Source: an uncultured Flavobacteriaceae bacterium
GTDB taxonomy: Bacteria > Bacteroidota > Bacteroidia > Flavobacteriales > Flavobacteriaceae
Assembly: GCA_947500575.1 (NCBI GenBank)
Contig: CANMSI010000003.1
Span: forward strand, 186,001 to 250,000
Direction: 5' to 3'
DNA: 64,000 bases
Under the pieces are notes generated by a model. That model was not told the origin of the DNA and ran no database searches. It was given only the letters and a program-made list of their open reading frames with translations. This document shows positions 54,793 to 63,703 of the stretch, piece after piece (position 1 is the stretch's first letter; each line of letters begins with the position of its first letter). The translations under genes and the position numbers were made by a program.

Positions 54793-56460
54793 ATGAAAGA
54801 GAATGTAAAATTTTCAAACCTAGACAGGGCTAAAACAGTTCAAAAATTATCCAAAGATACATTTGATTTAGTGGTTATAGGCGGAGGAATCACAGGAGGA
54901 GGAATTGCATTGGATGCTGCTTCGCGAGGTATGAAAGTTGCCTTGGTAGAAAAAGGAGATTTCGCTTCAGGAACCAGCAGCAAGTCTACTAAGTTAATTC
55001 ATGGAGGATTGCGATACCTGAAGCAGTTCGATTTTTGGTTGGTAAAAGAAGTGGGTTCGGAACGTGCCATTGTGCATAAATTAGCTCCGCATTTGGTTTT
55101 ACCAGAAAAGATGCTTTTACCCCTTATAGAAAATGGGTCTTATGGAAAATGGTTAACCTCTATTGGGTTAAAAGTATATGATATTTTGGCGCAAGTATCA
55201 GGAGACGATAAACGAAAAATGTTGGAGAAAAAAGAGGCAATGAAATTAGAGCCTTTGTTACCAAAGAAGATACTCAAAGGGGCTGGCTACTATGCTGAAT
55301 ATAGAACAGATGATGCCCGCTTGACGATAGAAAATATTAAATCGAGTCTTCAATACGGTACTGTAGCTTTGAACTATGCACAGGTATCTAATTTTGAATA
55401 TTCAGATGATAAAATTTCTGCAGTCAATATCAAAGACGTACTAACGAAAAAAGAGTTTAGTATAAAAACCAAATATGTAATTAGTGCCGCAGGTCCTTGG
55501 GTAGATGAACTCCGTTCTGTGAATAACTCAAAAAAAGGGAAACGACTGCATTTAACCAAAGGCGTTCATTTGGTATTTCCTCATGCGAAATTACCGGTAA
55601 AAAGCTCCGTGTATTTTGATATTCCGGATGGTCGAATGATGTTTGCCATTCCTCGTGGCAAAGTAACGTATGTAGGTACTACAGATACCAACTATAATGA
55701 TGATAAGGACCATGTGAAAGTAGACCTAGCGGATGCTATGTATCTGCTATCAGCAGTCAATAATATGTTTCCAAGCATAGCGCTAGAGATGGATGATATT
55801 ATTTCTTCATGGGCCGGTTTACGACCCTTGATTCATGAAGAAGGGAAATCGGCATCCGAGCTTTCTAGAAAAGACGAAATTTTCACTTCAGAAACAGGGC
55901 TTATAAGCATTGCGGGCGGAAAGCTTACGGGCTATCGAAAAATGGCTGAACGTGTGGTAAATAGAATTGCTAAAAAGATGGAGGAAGAATACAACATTGA
56001 ATTGGCTTCCTGCACTACAGACACCATACCCTTAAGCGGAAGTGATTTTAAGAAATTCAAGCATGTTAAAAAGTACATTACAGAAGTATATGGTCGGCTA
56101 CAGGCTGATGGTTTTACAGAGTACGATGCATGGTTTTTAGTAACCAACTATGGGAAACAAACAGAAACTATTTTAACAACCTATTCAAACTTAAAAGATG
56201 AAGATCCAGTATGGCGAATGATAAAAGCAGAGCTTCATTACGGGATAGATTACGAAATGGTACAAGATCCTATGGATTTCTTTATTAGAAGAACAGGGCG
56301 CTTATATTTTAATATTGATAGTGTCCGAGTATTTATGGATTCTGTAATACAAGAAATGAAACACATTTTTAAATGGGACAATGCAAGAGAATTAGCTTTA
56401 AAAGAAGCTTTACTGGCGGAGATTGATGAGCATTCGAATTTCTCTTTGGATCGAGTTTAG
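54793..56460 (+). CDS. glpD: Glycerol-3-phosphate dehydrogenase, FAD-dependent (respiratory)
   Basis: 555 residues. FAD-binding GGGITG at 30-35 (DLVVIGGGITGGGIALDAAS), then KGDFASGTSSKSTKLIHGGLRYL (part), the C-terminal FAD/substrate motif SIAGGKLTGYRKMAERV and a helical C-terminal domain. Oxidises glycerol 3-phosphate to dihydroxyacetone phosphate and feeds electrons to quinone at the inner membrane. Operon partner of glpK. It converges with gpsA, with only 7 bases between the stops. Confidence 0.95.
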   Translation: MKENVKFSNLDRAKTVQKLSKDTFDLVVIGGGITGGGIALDAASRGMKVALVEKGDFASGTSSKSTKLIHGGLRYLKQFDFWLVKEVGSERAIVHKLAPHLVLPEKMLLPLIENGSYGKWLTSIGLKVYDILAQVSGDDKRKMLEKKEAMKLEPLLPKKILKGAGYYAEYRTDDARLTIENIKSSLQYGTVALNYAQVSNFEYSDDKISAVNIKDVLTKKEFSIKTKYVISAAGPWVDELRSVNNSKKGKRLHLTKGVHLVFPHAKLPVKSSVYFDIPDGRMMFAIPRGKVTYVGTTDTNYNDDKDHVKVDLADAMYLLSAVNNMFPSIALEMDDIISSWAGLRPLIHEEGKSASELSRKDEIFTSETGLISIAGGKLTGYRKMAERVVNRIAKKMEEEYNIELASCTTDTIPLSGSDFKKFKHVKKYITEVYGRLQADGFTEYDAWFLVTNYGKQTETILTTYSNLKDEDPVWRMIKAELHYGIDYEMVQDPMDFFIRRTGRLYFNIDSVRVFMDSVIQEMKHIFKWDNARELALKEALLAEIDEHSNFSLDRV

Positions 56461-56467
56461 CTATGGA

Positions 56468-57469
56468 TTAGTCTAACTGGTCTGTTAACTTTTTAAAAGT
56501 TTTCTTGGCATTTGTTCTATTATACAATACGTCGTAAACAGCATCTATAATAGGAGTGTGCACCTTTTTTTTGAAAGATGCCTTTAGTGCATAAGCACTT
56601 TTTGTAGCATAGTACCCTTCAGCTACCATATTCATTTCATGCATGGTACTTTTTACCGTATACCCTTTTCCAATCATATTGCCAAACATTCTGTTTCGGC
56701 TAAAAGTGGAATACCCAGTTACGAGAAGATCTCCTAAATAAGCAGAGTTATTGATATTTCGTTTCATCTTATGTACACGCTTAATAAAACGTTTCATTTC
56801 TCGAATGGCATTGCTCATTAAAACACTTTGAAAATTATCGCCATAACCTAAACCATGGGAAATACCTGCAGCCAAGGCATAGATGTTTTTAAGCATAGCC
56901 GCATACTCTGTACCTATGATATCATCAGAAATCTTGGTTTTGATATAGTAGCTTTTCAAATTATCAGCTACCAATTTGGCTTTTTTAGGATCTGCACAAG
57001 CAATGGTTAGATAAGACAAACGTTCCAATGCTACTTCTTCTGCATGGCAGGGTCCTGTAATCACCCCAATATTAGGGAATGGAATGCTGTATGTATCATG
57101 AAAATGCTCTCCAACAATTAAACCCGTTTCTGGTACAATTCCTTTAATTGCAGAGAAAATGGTTTTGTCTTTTAAGGGTGTGCTGAGGTTTTTAAGTTCG
57201 GCATCTAAAAAAGCAGAAGGGATTGCAAAAATTAAGATATCCGCTTCTCTTGCAGCTTCATCCATGCTATTGGTAAGTAGAAGCTGATCTGTTTTAAATT
57301 CAACGGAGCTAAGATAATTAGGGTTGTGATTTTCTCTTTTAAGATGTTCAATGGCATCCATGTTTCGCATATACCAGACTATTTTGTCCTGGTTTTCAGT
57401 TAACATTTTAACGATAGCTGTTGCCCAACTACCTCCTCCTAAAACTGCAAATTTTGAATTTTTCTTCAT
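56468..57469 (-). CDS. gpsA: Glycerol-3-phosphate dehydrogenase, NAD(P)-dependent
   Basis: 333 residues from the ATG at 57469 (MKKNSKFAVLGGGSWATAIVK); the longer frame from 57517 adds 16 hydrophobic residues not found in the family. NAD-binding loop GGGSWATA at about 10-17, IFAIPSAFLDAEL, GVITGPCHAEEVA and the catalytic Lys in AAMLKNIYALAAGI. Makes glycerol 3-phosphate for phospholipid synthesis from dihydroxyacetone phosphate. It is the reverse of the reaction of the convergent glpD. Confidence 0.95.
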   Translation of the reverse strand: MKKNSKFAVLGGGSWATAIVKMLTENQDKIVWYMRNMDAIEHLKRENHNPNYLSSVEFKTDQLLLTNSMDEAAREADILIFAIPSAFLDAELKNLSTPLKDKTIFSAIKGIVPETGLIVGEHFHDTYSIPFPNIGVITGPCHAEEVALERLSYLTIACADPKKAKLVADNLKSYYIKTKISDDIIGTEYAAMLKNIYALAAGISHGLGYGDNFQSVLMSNAIREMKRFIKRVHKMKRNINNSAYLGDLLVTGYSTFSRNRMFGNMIGKGYTVKSTMHEMNMVAEGYYATKSAYALKASFKKKVHTPIIDAVYDVLYNRTNAKKTFKKLTDQLD

Positions 57470-57594
57470 CTTATAATGATACGTGATCAAAGGTAAATAA
57501 AATAAACACCATCCCATTAATTGCTAATAATCAGTATGTTATAAAATTTGGCACAGAGATTGTTTTTCTCATATAAACCATAACACATTTAGAT

Positions 57595-58521
57595 ATGAAA
57601 GCAAAAAAACTACTCTTCGGATTTTTAATGATTGGTCTCTTAGCTTCTTCTTGTTACACAGAGGTGCTAATAGAAGATGATATTGTAGATGCTCCTATCT
57701 TTAATGTGGGGGCAGCGTTACAATCACACGATCTTTGGTATGTAGATATCAATGCTACTAGAGGAAGTGGAGAAATACCATTCATGCAAAGAGCCTTTAC
57801 GGTTTCCTTTCTCAATGGAAACTTGTATGCTAACAATAATATTGTGGGCATTGGTAAAACAGGAAATGGACTCGGAATTGATGTTGGATATTACAATCCT
57901 TTAAGAGGTGCTGTGGAGATAGATCATGATATTGATGGTCGCTGGATCTTGGAGGTATATGAAGTAAATGCAAGAACATTGGAATTATATCATGCAGGGA
58001 CCGATACCTCGTATTTCGTAAAAGGGTTTCAAGCGAATAATTTTGATTACGATCTCTTGTTTTATGATAACATCCAATACTTTATGCAAGAGTATGATGC
58101 TTGGGAAAAAGTGTATACAAGTGAAGAAGGCGCCATCAATGATTTTGATGATGAAAACTTCTTACAGTTTTTTAATGAGGGAACTCAGAATATATTTCGA
58201 TCCTCTATTGATAGAACAGGTACCTCCGTAAATAACCTTCGTTGGGATTATGAAGGAAATTATCAGGTGTATGACATAGAAAACGATGAAACGCTTAAAA
58301 CTTTAACATTGGATTACGACTTTATGGGCAATGATTACTTTGAGTTATACGTTATTAATGATAGTACTATTGAGTTGTATCACCCATCTAGTGAAACTAC
58401 ATATGAGTTTAAAGGAAGAGGGTATCAACAATATCTGAAATCAGGAAAAAGTTCAGAAGTTCGGAAAAGAACCAAGACAAAGAACCCTGTGATGAATGTA
58501 AAACGTAGTCGTAAAAAATAA
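57595..58521 (+). CDS. Lipoprotein with internal duplication
   Basis: 308 residues. Lipoprotein signal with Cys at 20 (LMIGLLASSCYTEV). Two related beta-rich halves: the first ends LEVYEVNARTLELYHAGTDTSYF, the second FELYVINDSTIELYHPSSETTYEF; each begins with a N/G-rich strand and DHDIDGRW or ENDETLKTL. Each half looks like a lipocalin-type half or whole barrel. The last 25 residues are strongly basic (SSEVRKRTKTKNPVMNVKRS). Unknown function; envelope-located. A terminator follows 70 bases later. Confidence 0.75.
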   Translation: MKAKKLLFGFLMIGLLASSCYTEVLIEDDIVDAPIFNVGAALQSHDLWYVDINATRGSGEIPFMQRAFTVSFLNGNLYANNNIVGIGKTGNGLGIDVGYYNPLRGAVEIDHDIDGRWILEVYEVNARTLELYHAGTDTSYFVKGFQANNFDYDLLFYDNIQYFMQEYDAWEKVYTSEEGAINDFDDENFLQFFNEGTQNIFRSSIDRTGTSVNNLRWDYEGNYQVYDIENDETLKTLTLDYDFMGNDYFELYVINDSTIELYHPSSETTYEFKGRGYQQYLKSGKSSEVRKRTKTKNPVMNVKRSRKK

Positions 58522-58592
58522 CAATAAAGGAATCCACTCTACGCTGTTGAGGGATTATAAATAAAGATTTTTTTGGTTGGTTATTTAGTTAG

Positions 58593-58627
58593 AAATGCCC
58601 TGGGTTGAGGAACTCAGGGCATTTTTT
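58593..58627 (+). terminator. Terminator after the duplicated lipoprotein
   Basis: AAATGCCCTGGGTT (58593-58606) pairs with AACTCAGGGCATTT (58611-58624), one G-T wobble, followed by TTTTG. It also faces the convergent AraC gene. Confidence 0.85.
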
Positions 58628-58645
58628 GTAAGTACAATGAAAGAC

Positions 58646-59494
58646 TTAGGTTCTTAGAATTCTTTTTTTGAATTCCGAAGGATTTTCCTGAGCTACTTTT
58701 TTAAAAGTTCTATTGAAATAGGAGAGACTTTCAAAACCACAACTATAACAAGTTTCGCTCACATTTTGTCCATGATGCAACAAACGTTTTGCTTGGCTTA
58801 TCCGGTATTGATTTAAAAAAGTAACAAAAGTGTTTCCTGTTGCTTTTTTAAAATATCTACAGAATGCCGCTTTTCCAAGATTGCAAAGACTGGCCACCTC
58901 CTCCACCTCAATACGTCTTTGGTAATTTTCATCTATAAATACATAGATCTTTCTTAGGCGTTCTTGCCCCTTTTTACGATGATTAATAACAACAGGTTCT
59001 TTGTGAAGTAGGGTATACTCTTTGGAGGTGGCAAGTATTTCAAAAATATGAAGTACCGCCAAGAATTGTTTAAAAGGAGTGAGTGAATGCAAGGTTTTTA
59101 GCTGTGCACCCACCACCTTCTTTGTAGTACCTGAAAAGGCGATACCATACTTTGATTTTTCGAACAGGGCATAAATATCTGTAAGCTCTGGAATTTCATT
59201 AAAAACAGTACTCTTAAAAGAAGGGCTTATTTGCAAGACTTCTTTATTATAGTCTGTTTGAATCCCATAGTCAAAATTAAGATGGGGAATATTAGAACCA
59301 ATTAAAACTAAATCGCTTTCCTGGTATGGTGAAATATGATCTCCTACATGGCGTGTGCCGTTGGCTCCTTCTATGTAAACCAATTCATATTCTGGATGAA
59401 AATGCCAATAATATAGATCATTTAGTCTAGGATTATGAAGGAATCGAAACGAACTTTTATCATCCTTGCTAATATTTTCCAATTGGATTTTCAT
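58646..59494 (-). CDS. AraC-family regulator with N-terminal cupin domain
   Basis: 282 residues. Residues about 15-110 are a cupin sensor (YYWHFHPEYELVYIEGANGTR; DLVLIGSNIPHLNFD). Residues 185-280 hold the two helix-turn-helix motifs: RRIEVEEVASLCNLGKAAFCRYFKK and the AraC signature NVSETCYSCGFESLSYFNRTFKK with P-SEFKKR. Divergent from the PhyH gene; two 10-bp direct repeats lie between them. It is the likely activator of the PhyH/SSS/SDR/Dabb genes, responding to the substrate. Confidence 0.93.
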   Translation of the reverse strand: MKIQLENISKDDKSSFRFLHNPRLNDLYYWHFHPEYELVYIEGANGTRHVGDHISPYQESDLVLIGSNIPHLNFDYGIQTDYNKEVLQISPSFKSTVFNEIPELTDIYALFEKSKYGIAFSGTTKKVVGAQLKTLHSLTPFKQFLAVLHIFEILATSKEYTLLHKEPVVINHRKKGQERLRKIYVFIDENYQRRIEVEEVASLCNLGKAAFCRYFKKATGNTFVTFLNQYRISQAKRLLHHGQNVSETCYSCGFESLSYFNRTFKKVAQENPSEFKKRILRT

Positions 59495-59545
59495 GATGGA
59501 AATTTAACTAAATTACCAATATGATTCACTATTAGTATTAAAAAA

Positions 59546-59576
59546 ATCAATATTGTTCAAATTTCTATCAATATTG
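59546..59576 (+). promoter_or_regulatory. Two 10-bp direct repeats 21 bp apart: probable AraC-type operator
   Basis: ATCAATATTG occurs at 59546-59555 and again at 59567-59576. The exact 21-base start-to-start distance (two helical turns) is the arrangement AraC-family dimers bind. A -7-like TACTTTTA lies at 59603-59610, upstream of the PhyH ATG (59637); no TTG is found 19 bases before it, as expected for an activator-dependent promoter. Confidence 0.6.
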
Positions 59577-59636
59577 AGGTGGAGCAGCCTTCATCGGATA
59601 CCTACTTTTATCTCATGTTAATTTAAACTCAGTAGT

Positions 59637-60614
59637 ATGAAACAAGAAAAGCTTAAAATTGAAATGGCGAATAAAGCGCATGAAGATATGCCTGGAAACC
59701 CGTCTACAGCTACGAGTAGTTCACATCAATTAAATGATCGGTCCAATGGGAATCCCTTGCGGGTACTTACGGAAAAAGAGTGGCAGTTTTGGATAGATAA
59801 TGGGTATATCGTAGTAAAGAACGCAATACCAAGAGAACAGGCACTAAAAACGGCAACTTTCTTATGGGAGTTTGATGAAAAAGATCCTTCTAATCCAGAT
59901 ACTTGGTATACGGCACCTAGGGCAGAAATGCAAATGAAAGAGTTAGCGGGTACTGGAATGGTAGAAGTATACAACCACCAGTGTTTATGGGATAACAGAC
60001 AAATGCAAAAAGTATATGATGCTTTTGTGGATGTATGGGGAACGGAGAAATTATGGGTTACAATTGATAGAGCAAATTTAAACTTTCCAAGTCGGCCCGG
60101 CTTTGAACAAAAAGGTTTTATTCATTGGGATTACGACCCAGAAACCAAGCCTCAAAACGTACAAGGAGTTTTGGCTTTGGCAGATCAGACAGATGAGCAA
60201 ATGGGAGGCTTTCAATGCATACCCTGGTTGTATCGTAACTACGATACTTGGAAACTGAGTCAGCCCAAAGATCGAGATCGTTTTCAACCAGATATTTCCA
60301 ATTTAGAAGATAAAATTGTGAAGGTAAAAATGAATGCAGGGGATTTGCTTATTTTTAATAGTACAGAACCCCATGGTATTCGACCTAACAAATCGAAAGA
60401 CCAAGTGCGAATTGCGCAATATATTTCAATGATGCCAGCAGAGGAGGAGAATAAGGAACTTAGAGAATGGCGTATTAATTCATGGAAACATCGAATAGCG
60501 CCTGAAGGCTATGCGTTTCCGGGAGATCCCAGAAATTGGGAACAAACAAAGTACAAAAGAGCTACTTTAAGTGCCTTAGGCGAAAAGCTGTTAGGACTTA
60601 AAAACTGGGACTAA
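59637..60614 (+). CDS. Phytanoyl-CoA dioxygenase (PhyH) family protein
   Basis: 325 residues. Fe(II)/2-oxoglutarate oxygenase. The facial triad is visible: H163-x-D165 (FIHWDYDP) and H246 (STEPHGIRPNKS), with the 2-oxoglutarate-binding Arg as R258 (KDQVRIAQY). An N-terminal tail of about 40 Ser/Thr/Asn-rich residues is unlike a signal peptide. No EctD-type substrate motif that I recognise. First gene of a unit with a sodium symporter, an SDR and a Dabb lipoprotein, suggesting hydroxylation of an imported small molecule. Confidence 0.9.
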   Translation: MKQEKLKIEMANKAHEDMPGNPSTATSSSHQLNDRSNGNPLRVLTEKEWQFWIDNGYIVVKNAIPREQALKTATFLWEFDEKDPSNPDTWYTAPRAEMQMKELAGTGMVEVYNHQCLWDNRQMQKVYDAFVDVWGTEKLWVTIDRANLNFPSRPGFEQKGFIHWDYDPETKPQNVQGVLALADQTDEQMGGFQCIPWLYRNYDTWKLSQPKDRDRFQPDISNLEDKIVKVKMNAGDLLIFNSTEPHGIRPNKSKDQVRIAQYISMMPAEEENKELREWRINSWKHRIAPEGYAFPGDPRNWEQTKYKRATLSALGEKLLGLKNWD

Positions 60615-60645
60615 ATAATTGTTATAACCAACCATCTATAACCAT

Positions 60646-62325
60646 ATGTTTTCTAACTTAAGTATTTTAGACATTACCATTATTGCTGTCTACTTTGGAA
60701 TTATTTTATGGATTGCGCATTGGGCATCTAAAAGTAAATCTGATGGTAGAGGAGCCGTAGACTATTTCTTAGCAGGCAAAAACTCAGGATGGCTTGTCAT
60801 AGGAGCTTCTTTGTTTGCGTCTAATATTGGTTCCGAGATCATATTGGGTGTCTCTGGAGCCGGTGCTCGAGGCGATATGCCTATGGCTAATTTTGAAATA
60901 ATCGCCTCTTTAGTTCTTATTTTATTAGGCTGGGTTTTTGTCCCCTTTTATTTGAGAACAGGGGTTTATACCATGCCCGAATTTTTAGAGAAAAGATATT
61001 CTAGTGCCTGTAGAAATTACCTTTCCGTGGTTTCTATTTTGGCCTATGTCATTACCAAAATATCCCTTATTATTTTTGCGGGTGCCTTGGTTTTTGAAAC
61101 TATTGGAGTTCCCTTTTGGACAGGGGCAATTATTACGGTTATTGCCACTGGTTTTTATACCGTATTAGGCGGACTTAAGGCAGTGATTTATACAGATATG
61201 GTGCAAGCTTTTATCCTTTTGTTAGGAACCATAGCAGTTACTCTATTTGGTTTGTATGCTTTAGGAGGATGGGATGCTATGATCGATATTTTAAAGGTAG
61301 CGTCAGATACGCCAGGGAACCCTCCTGCAGAAGGCTTTTTTAATCTTTGGCGCCCCATGACAGATACAGAATACCCATGGACAGGAATGTTATTTGGAGC
61401 CCCAATTTTGGGAGTTTGGTATTGGTGTACAGATCAATATATTGTGCAACGCACCCTTTCGGCCAAAGATGTAAATAATGCTCGAAAGGGGGCGCTTTTT
61501 GCAGGATATTTAAAATTATTACCCGTATTTATTTTCTTTATTCCAGGGGTTATTGCTTACGCCCTACTGCAAGAAGGTTTTATTAGTTTCTCCATGGAAA
61601 ATGCAGATCAGGCCTTGCCGGCTATGATTACTGAATTTCTTCCCACGGGCCTAAAGGGGCTTGCTATTGCTGGTTTACTTGCCGCTTTGATGAGTTCTCT
61701 ATCCTCCGCATTTAATTCTAGCTCCACACTGCTAACTATTGATTTCTATCAAAAATATAAACCGAAGGCGTCTCAAAAAGATTTGGTACGATTTGGGCAA
61801 ATAGCAACCATTGTTTTGGTGATTGTGAGCTTAGGTTGGATTCCTTTTATGAAAGCCTTAATGGGTGGCGGAATTTTTCATTACTTACAAAGTGTACAAG
61901 CTTATATATCGCCACCCATTGCAGCCGTTTTTCTTTTTGGATTGTTTTATAAGTGGATAAACGCTAAAGGAGCTATTGTTTCTTTGTGGGTTGGGTTTGC
62001 CATTGGAATTTTCAGATTAATTACAGAATTTCTATTTAAGGAAGGAGTTATCGTGGTTCATGAAAATTCTTTCTTAGGACTGTTTTTGGGAATTAACTTT
62101 TTACATTTTGCGTTATTCCTATTTCTATTTTGTGCAATAATACTGATGGGAGTTAGTAAAATGGGACAACCACAACCTTTAAAATCTCTAGAATTAGTTA
62201 CCTTCCAAAGGAGTGGTTCTAGCACTAAATTCAAATGGTCTAGAGACACTAGGTTAACAATTCTGCTCATTACATTGGTGTTGCTCCTCTGGCTGTTATT
62301 TAGTACTTGGGGAATTGCAGGTTAA
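60646..62325 (+). CDS. Sodium:solute symporter (SSS family)
   Basis: 559 residues, about 13-14 membrane helices. SSS signature region: YFLAGKNSGWLVIGASLFASNIGSE, then GVYTMPEFLEKRYSS, GLKAVIYTDMVQAFILL and the SSLSSAFNSSSTLLTIDFYQK stretch (part) that holds the Na+ site Ser pair. Closest in pattern to sugar symporters (SglT type). It imports the compound handled by the neighbouring PhyH and SDR; identity unknown. 31 bases after the PhyH gene, 18 before the SDR. Confidence 0.92.
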   Translation: MFSNLSILDITIIAVYFGIILWIAHWASKSKSDGRGAVDYFLAGKNSGWLVIGASLFASNIGSEIILGVSGAGARGDMPMANFEIIASLVLILLGWVFVPFYLRTGVYTMPEFLEKRYSSACRNYLSVVSILAYVITKISLIIFAGALVFETIGVPFWTGAIITVIATGFYTVLGGLKAVIYTDMVQAFILLLGTIAVTLFGLYALGGWDAMIDILKVASDTPGNPPAEGFFNLWRPMTDTEYPWTGMLFGAPILGVWYWCTDQYIVQRTLSAKDVNNARKGALFAGYLKLLPVFIFFIPGVIAYALLQEGFISFSMENADQALPAMITEFLPTGLKGLAIAGLLAALMSSLSSAFNSSSTLLTIDFYQKYKPKASQKDLVRFGQIATIVLVIVSLGWIPFMKALMGGGIFHYLQSVQAYISPPIAAVFLFGLFYKWINAKGAIVSLWVGFAIGIFRLITEFLFKEGVIVVHENSFLGLFLGINFLHFALFLFLFCAIILMGVSKMGQPQPLKSLELVTFQRSGSSTKFKWSRDTRLTILLITLVLLLWLLFSTWGIAG

Positions 62326-62343
62326 TATTAATTGAATTAGATA

Positions 62344-63138
62344 ATGGATTTACAATTAGATAAAGAAGTTGCTTTTATAAGTGGCTCCACAAAGGGAATT
62401 GGGTATGCTGTTGCTAGGATTTTACTGCAAGAGAAGGCAAGTGTTATTCTAAATGGACGTACCCAAAAAAGTGTCGACGCAGCGATACACAATTTAAAAA
62501 AAGAATTTCCGATGGCAGAAATAAGTGGAATAGCTGCCGATTTTAAAAGAGTAGAAGAAGTGTCATCACTTTTAGAAAAATTATCAGATGTATCTATTTT
62601 GATTAATAATGTAGGAATTTATACTTCTGTCCCTTTTCTTGAAGCACCAGATAAGGATTGGTATGAACAGTTTGAGGTAAACGTTATGAGCGGAGTGCGA
62701 TTGTCTAAATACTGTTTACCTAAAATGTTGAAGAATAATAGCGGACGTATTGTTTTTGTGTCTAGTGAGTGTGCCTCTTTAGTGCCTGCAGATATGATGG
62801 CCTATAGTATGACAAAAGCCTCTTTAATGGCCATCTCTAGGGGCTTAGCACAAATGACCTCAGGCACAAGAGTAACCGTAAATACGGTAATGCCAGGATC
62901 TACTCTTTCTGAAGGGGCTTCTCAATTTTTAAGGGAAACTGCGACGCAAAAGGGAAGTACAACCAAACAAATTGAAGAGGATTTTTTCGAAGAAATTAGA
63001 CCTTCTTCTTTACTAAAAAGATTTGCAACTGTAGAGGAAGTGGCAAATACAATTGTGTATCTAGCAAGCCCACTTTCTGCCGCTACGAATGGAGCTGTAA
63101 TCAAAATAGATGGAGGGAGTGTGGGCGGAATTATATAA
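62344..63138 (+). CDS. Short-chain dehydrogenase/reductase
   Basis: 264 residues, Rossmann fold. Cofactor loop SGSTKGIG at 13-20, NNVGIYTS, catalytic Ser in RIVFVSSECASL, and Y-x-x-x-K in AYSMTKASL. C-terminal motif ATNGAVIKIDGG. An Arg in LNGRTQKSV favours NADP(H). It probably oxidises or reduces a hydroxyl of the compound brought in by the SSS symporter. Followed by the Dabb lipoprotein with a 46-base gap. Confidence 0.92.
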   Translation: MDLQLDKEVAFISGSTKGIGYAVARILLQEKASVILNGRTQKSVDAAIHNLKKEFPMAEISGIAADFKRVEEVSSLLEKLSDVSILINNVGIYTSVPFLEAPDKDWYEQFEVNVMSGVRLSKYCLPKMLKNNSGRIVFVSSECASLVPADMMAYSMTKASLMAISRGLAQMTSGTRVTVNTVMPGSTLSEGASQFLRETATQKGSTTKQIEEDFFEEIRPSSLLKRFATVEEVANTIVYLASPLSAATNGAVIKIDGGSVGGII

Positions 63139-63184
63139 TCTTACCCCATTAAAAGGAATTAATGAAATTGTAAAACCAGCGTAT

Positions 63185-63604
63185 ATGAAAAAAGGACTAT
63201 TTATTTTACTAACACTTTCCATGGGGCTATTTCTTATGGTTTCCTGTATGGAATCTAATGAGAATCATAAGACAGGGAACATGAATGAAGAAAAAACGGC
63301 TTTATTGAGACATGTGGTAATTTTTAAGTTTAAGGATACAGCATCGGAGGCCGAAGTTCAGAAAATAAGTGACCATTTTAATAGGCTTCCAGAGGCTATT
63401 TCCGTAATTAAAGACTTTGAATGGGGATTAAATGATAGCCCTGAAAATTTTCACCAAGGATTTACCCATTGCTATATGCTTACTTTTAATTCTGAAAAAG
63501 ACAGAGATAGTGTTTACACCCCGCATCCAGCACATCAGGAATTTGTGGCAAGTTTACAACCCCATTTGGAAAAGGTTTTTGTGGTAGATTATTGGACAAA
63601 ATAG
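63185..63604 (+). CDS. Dabb (stress-responsive A/B barrel) domain lipoprotein
   Basis: 139 residues from the ATG at 63185, which gives a lipoprotein signal (LLTLSMGLFLMVSCMES, Cys at 21); the frame is open from 63110 but those codons overlap the SDR. Dabb domain: LRHVVIFKFKDTASEAEVQKI, HFNRLPEAISVIKDFEWGLN (part), GFTHCYMLTFNSEKDRDSVY and HPAHQEFVASLQPHLEKVFVVDYW (part). Dabb domains are ferredoxin-like dimers; several act as enzymes on sugars. The lipid anchor places it in the envelope. Last gene of the PhyH locus. Confidence 0.88.
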   Translation: MKKGLFILLTLSMGLFLMVSCMESNENHKTGNMNEEKTALLRHVVIFKFKDTASEAEVQKISDHFNRLPEAISVIKDFEWGLNDSPENFHQGFTHCYMLTFNSEKDRDSVYTPHPAHQEFVASLQPHLEKVFVVDYWTK

Positions 63605-63703
63605 CCTTTTTATAGATGAAGCATACTTCTTCCTTTTAAATTCAGGAGATTGAGGCTTATAAATCATTAAAAGAACTATTTTTGCAGGCTTATATTCTTA
63701 GTG

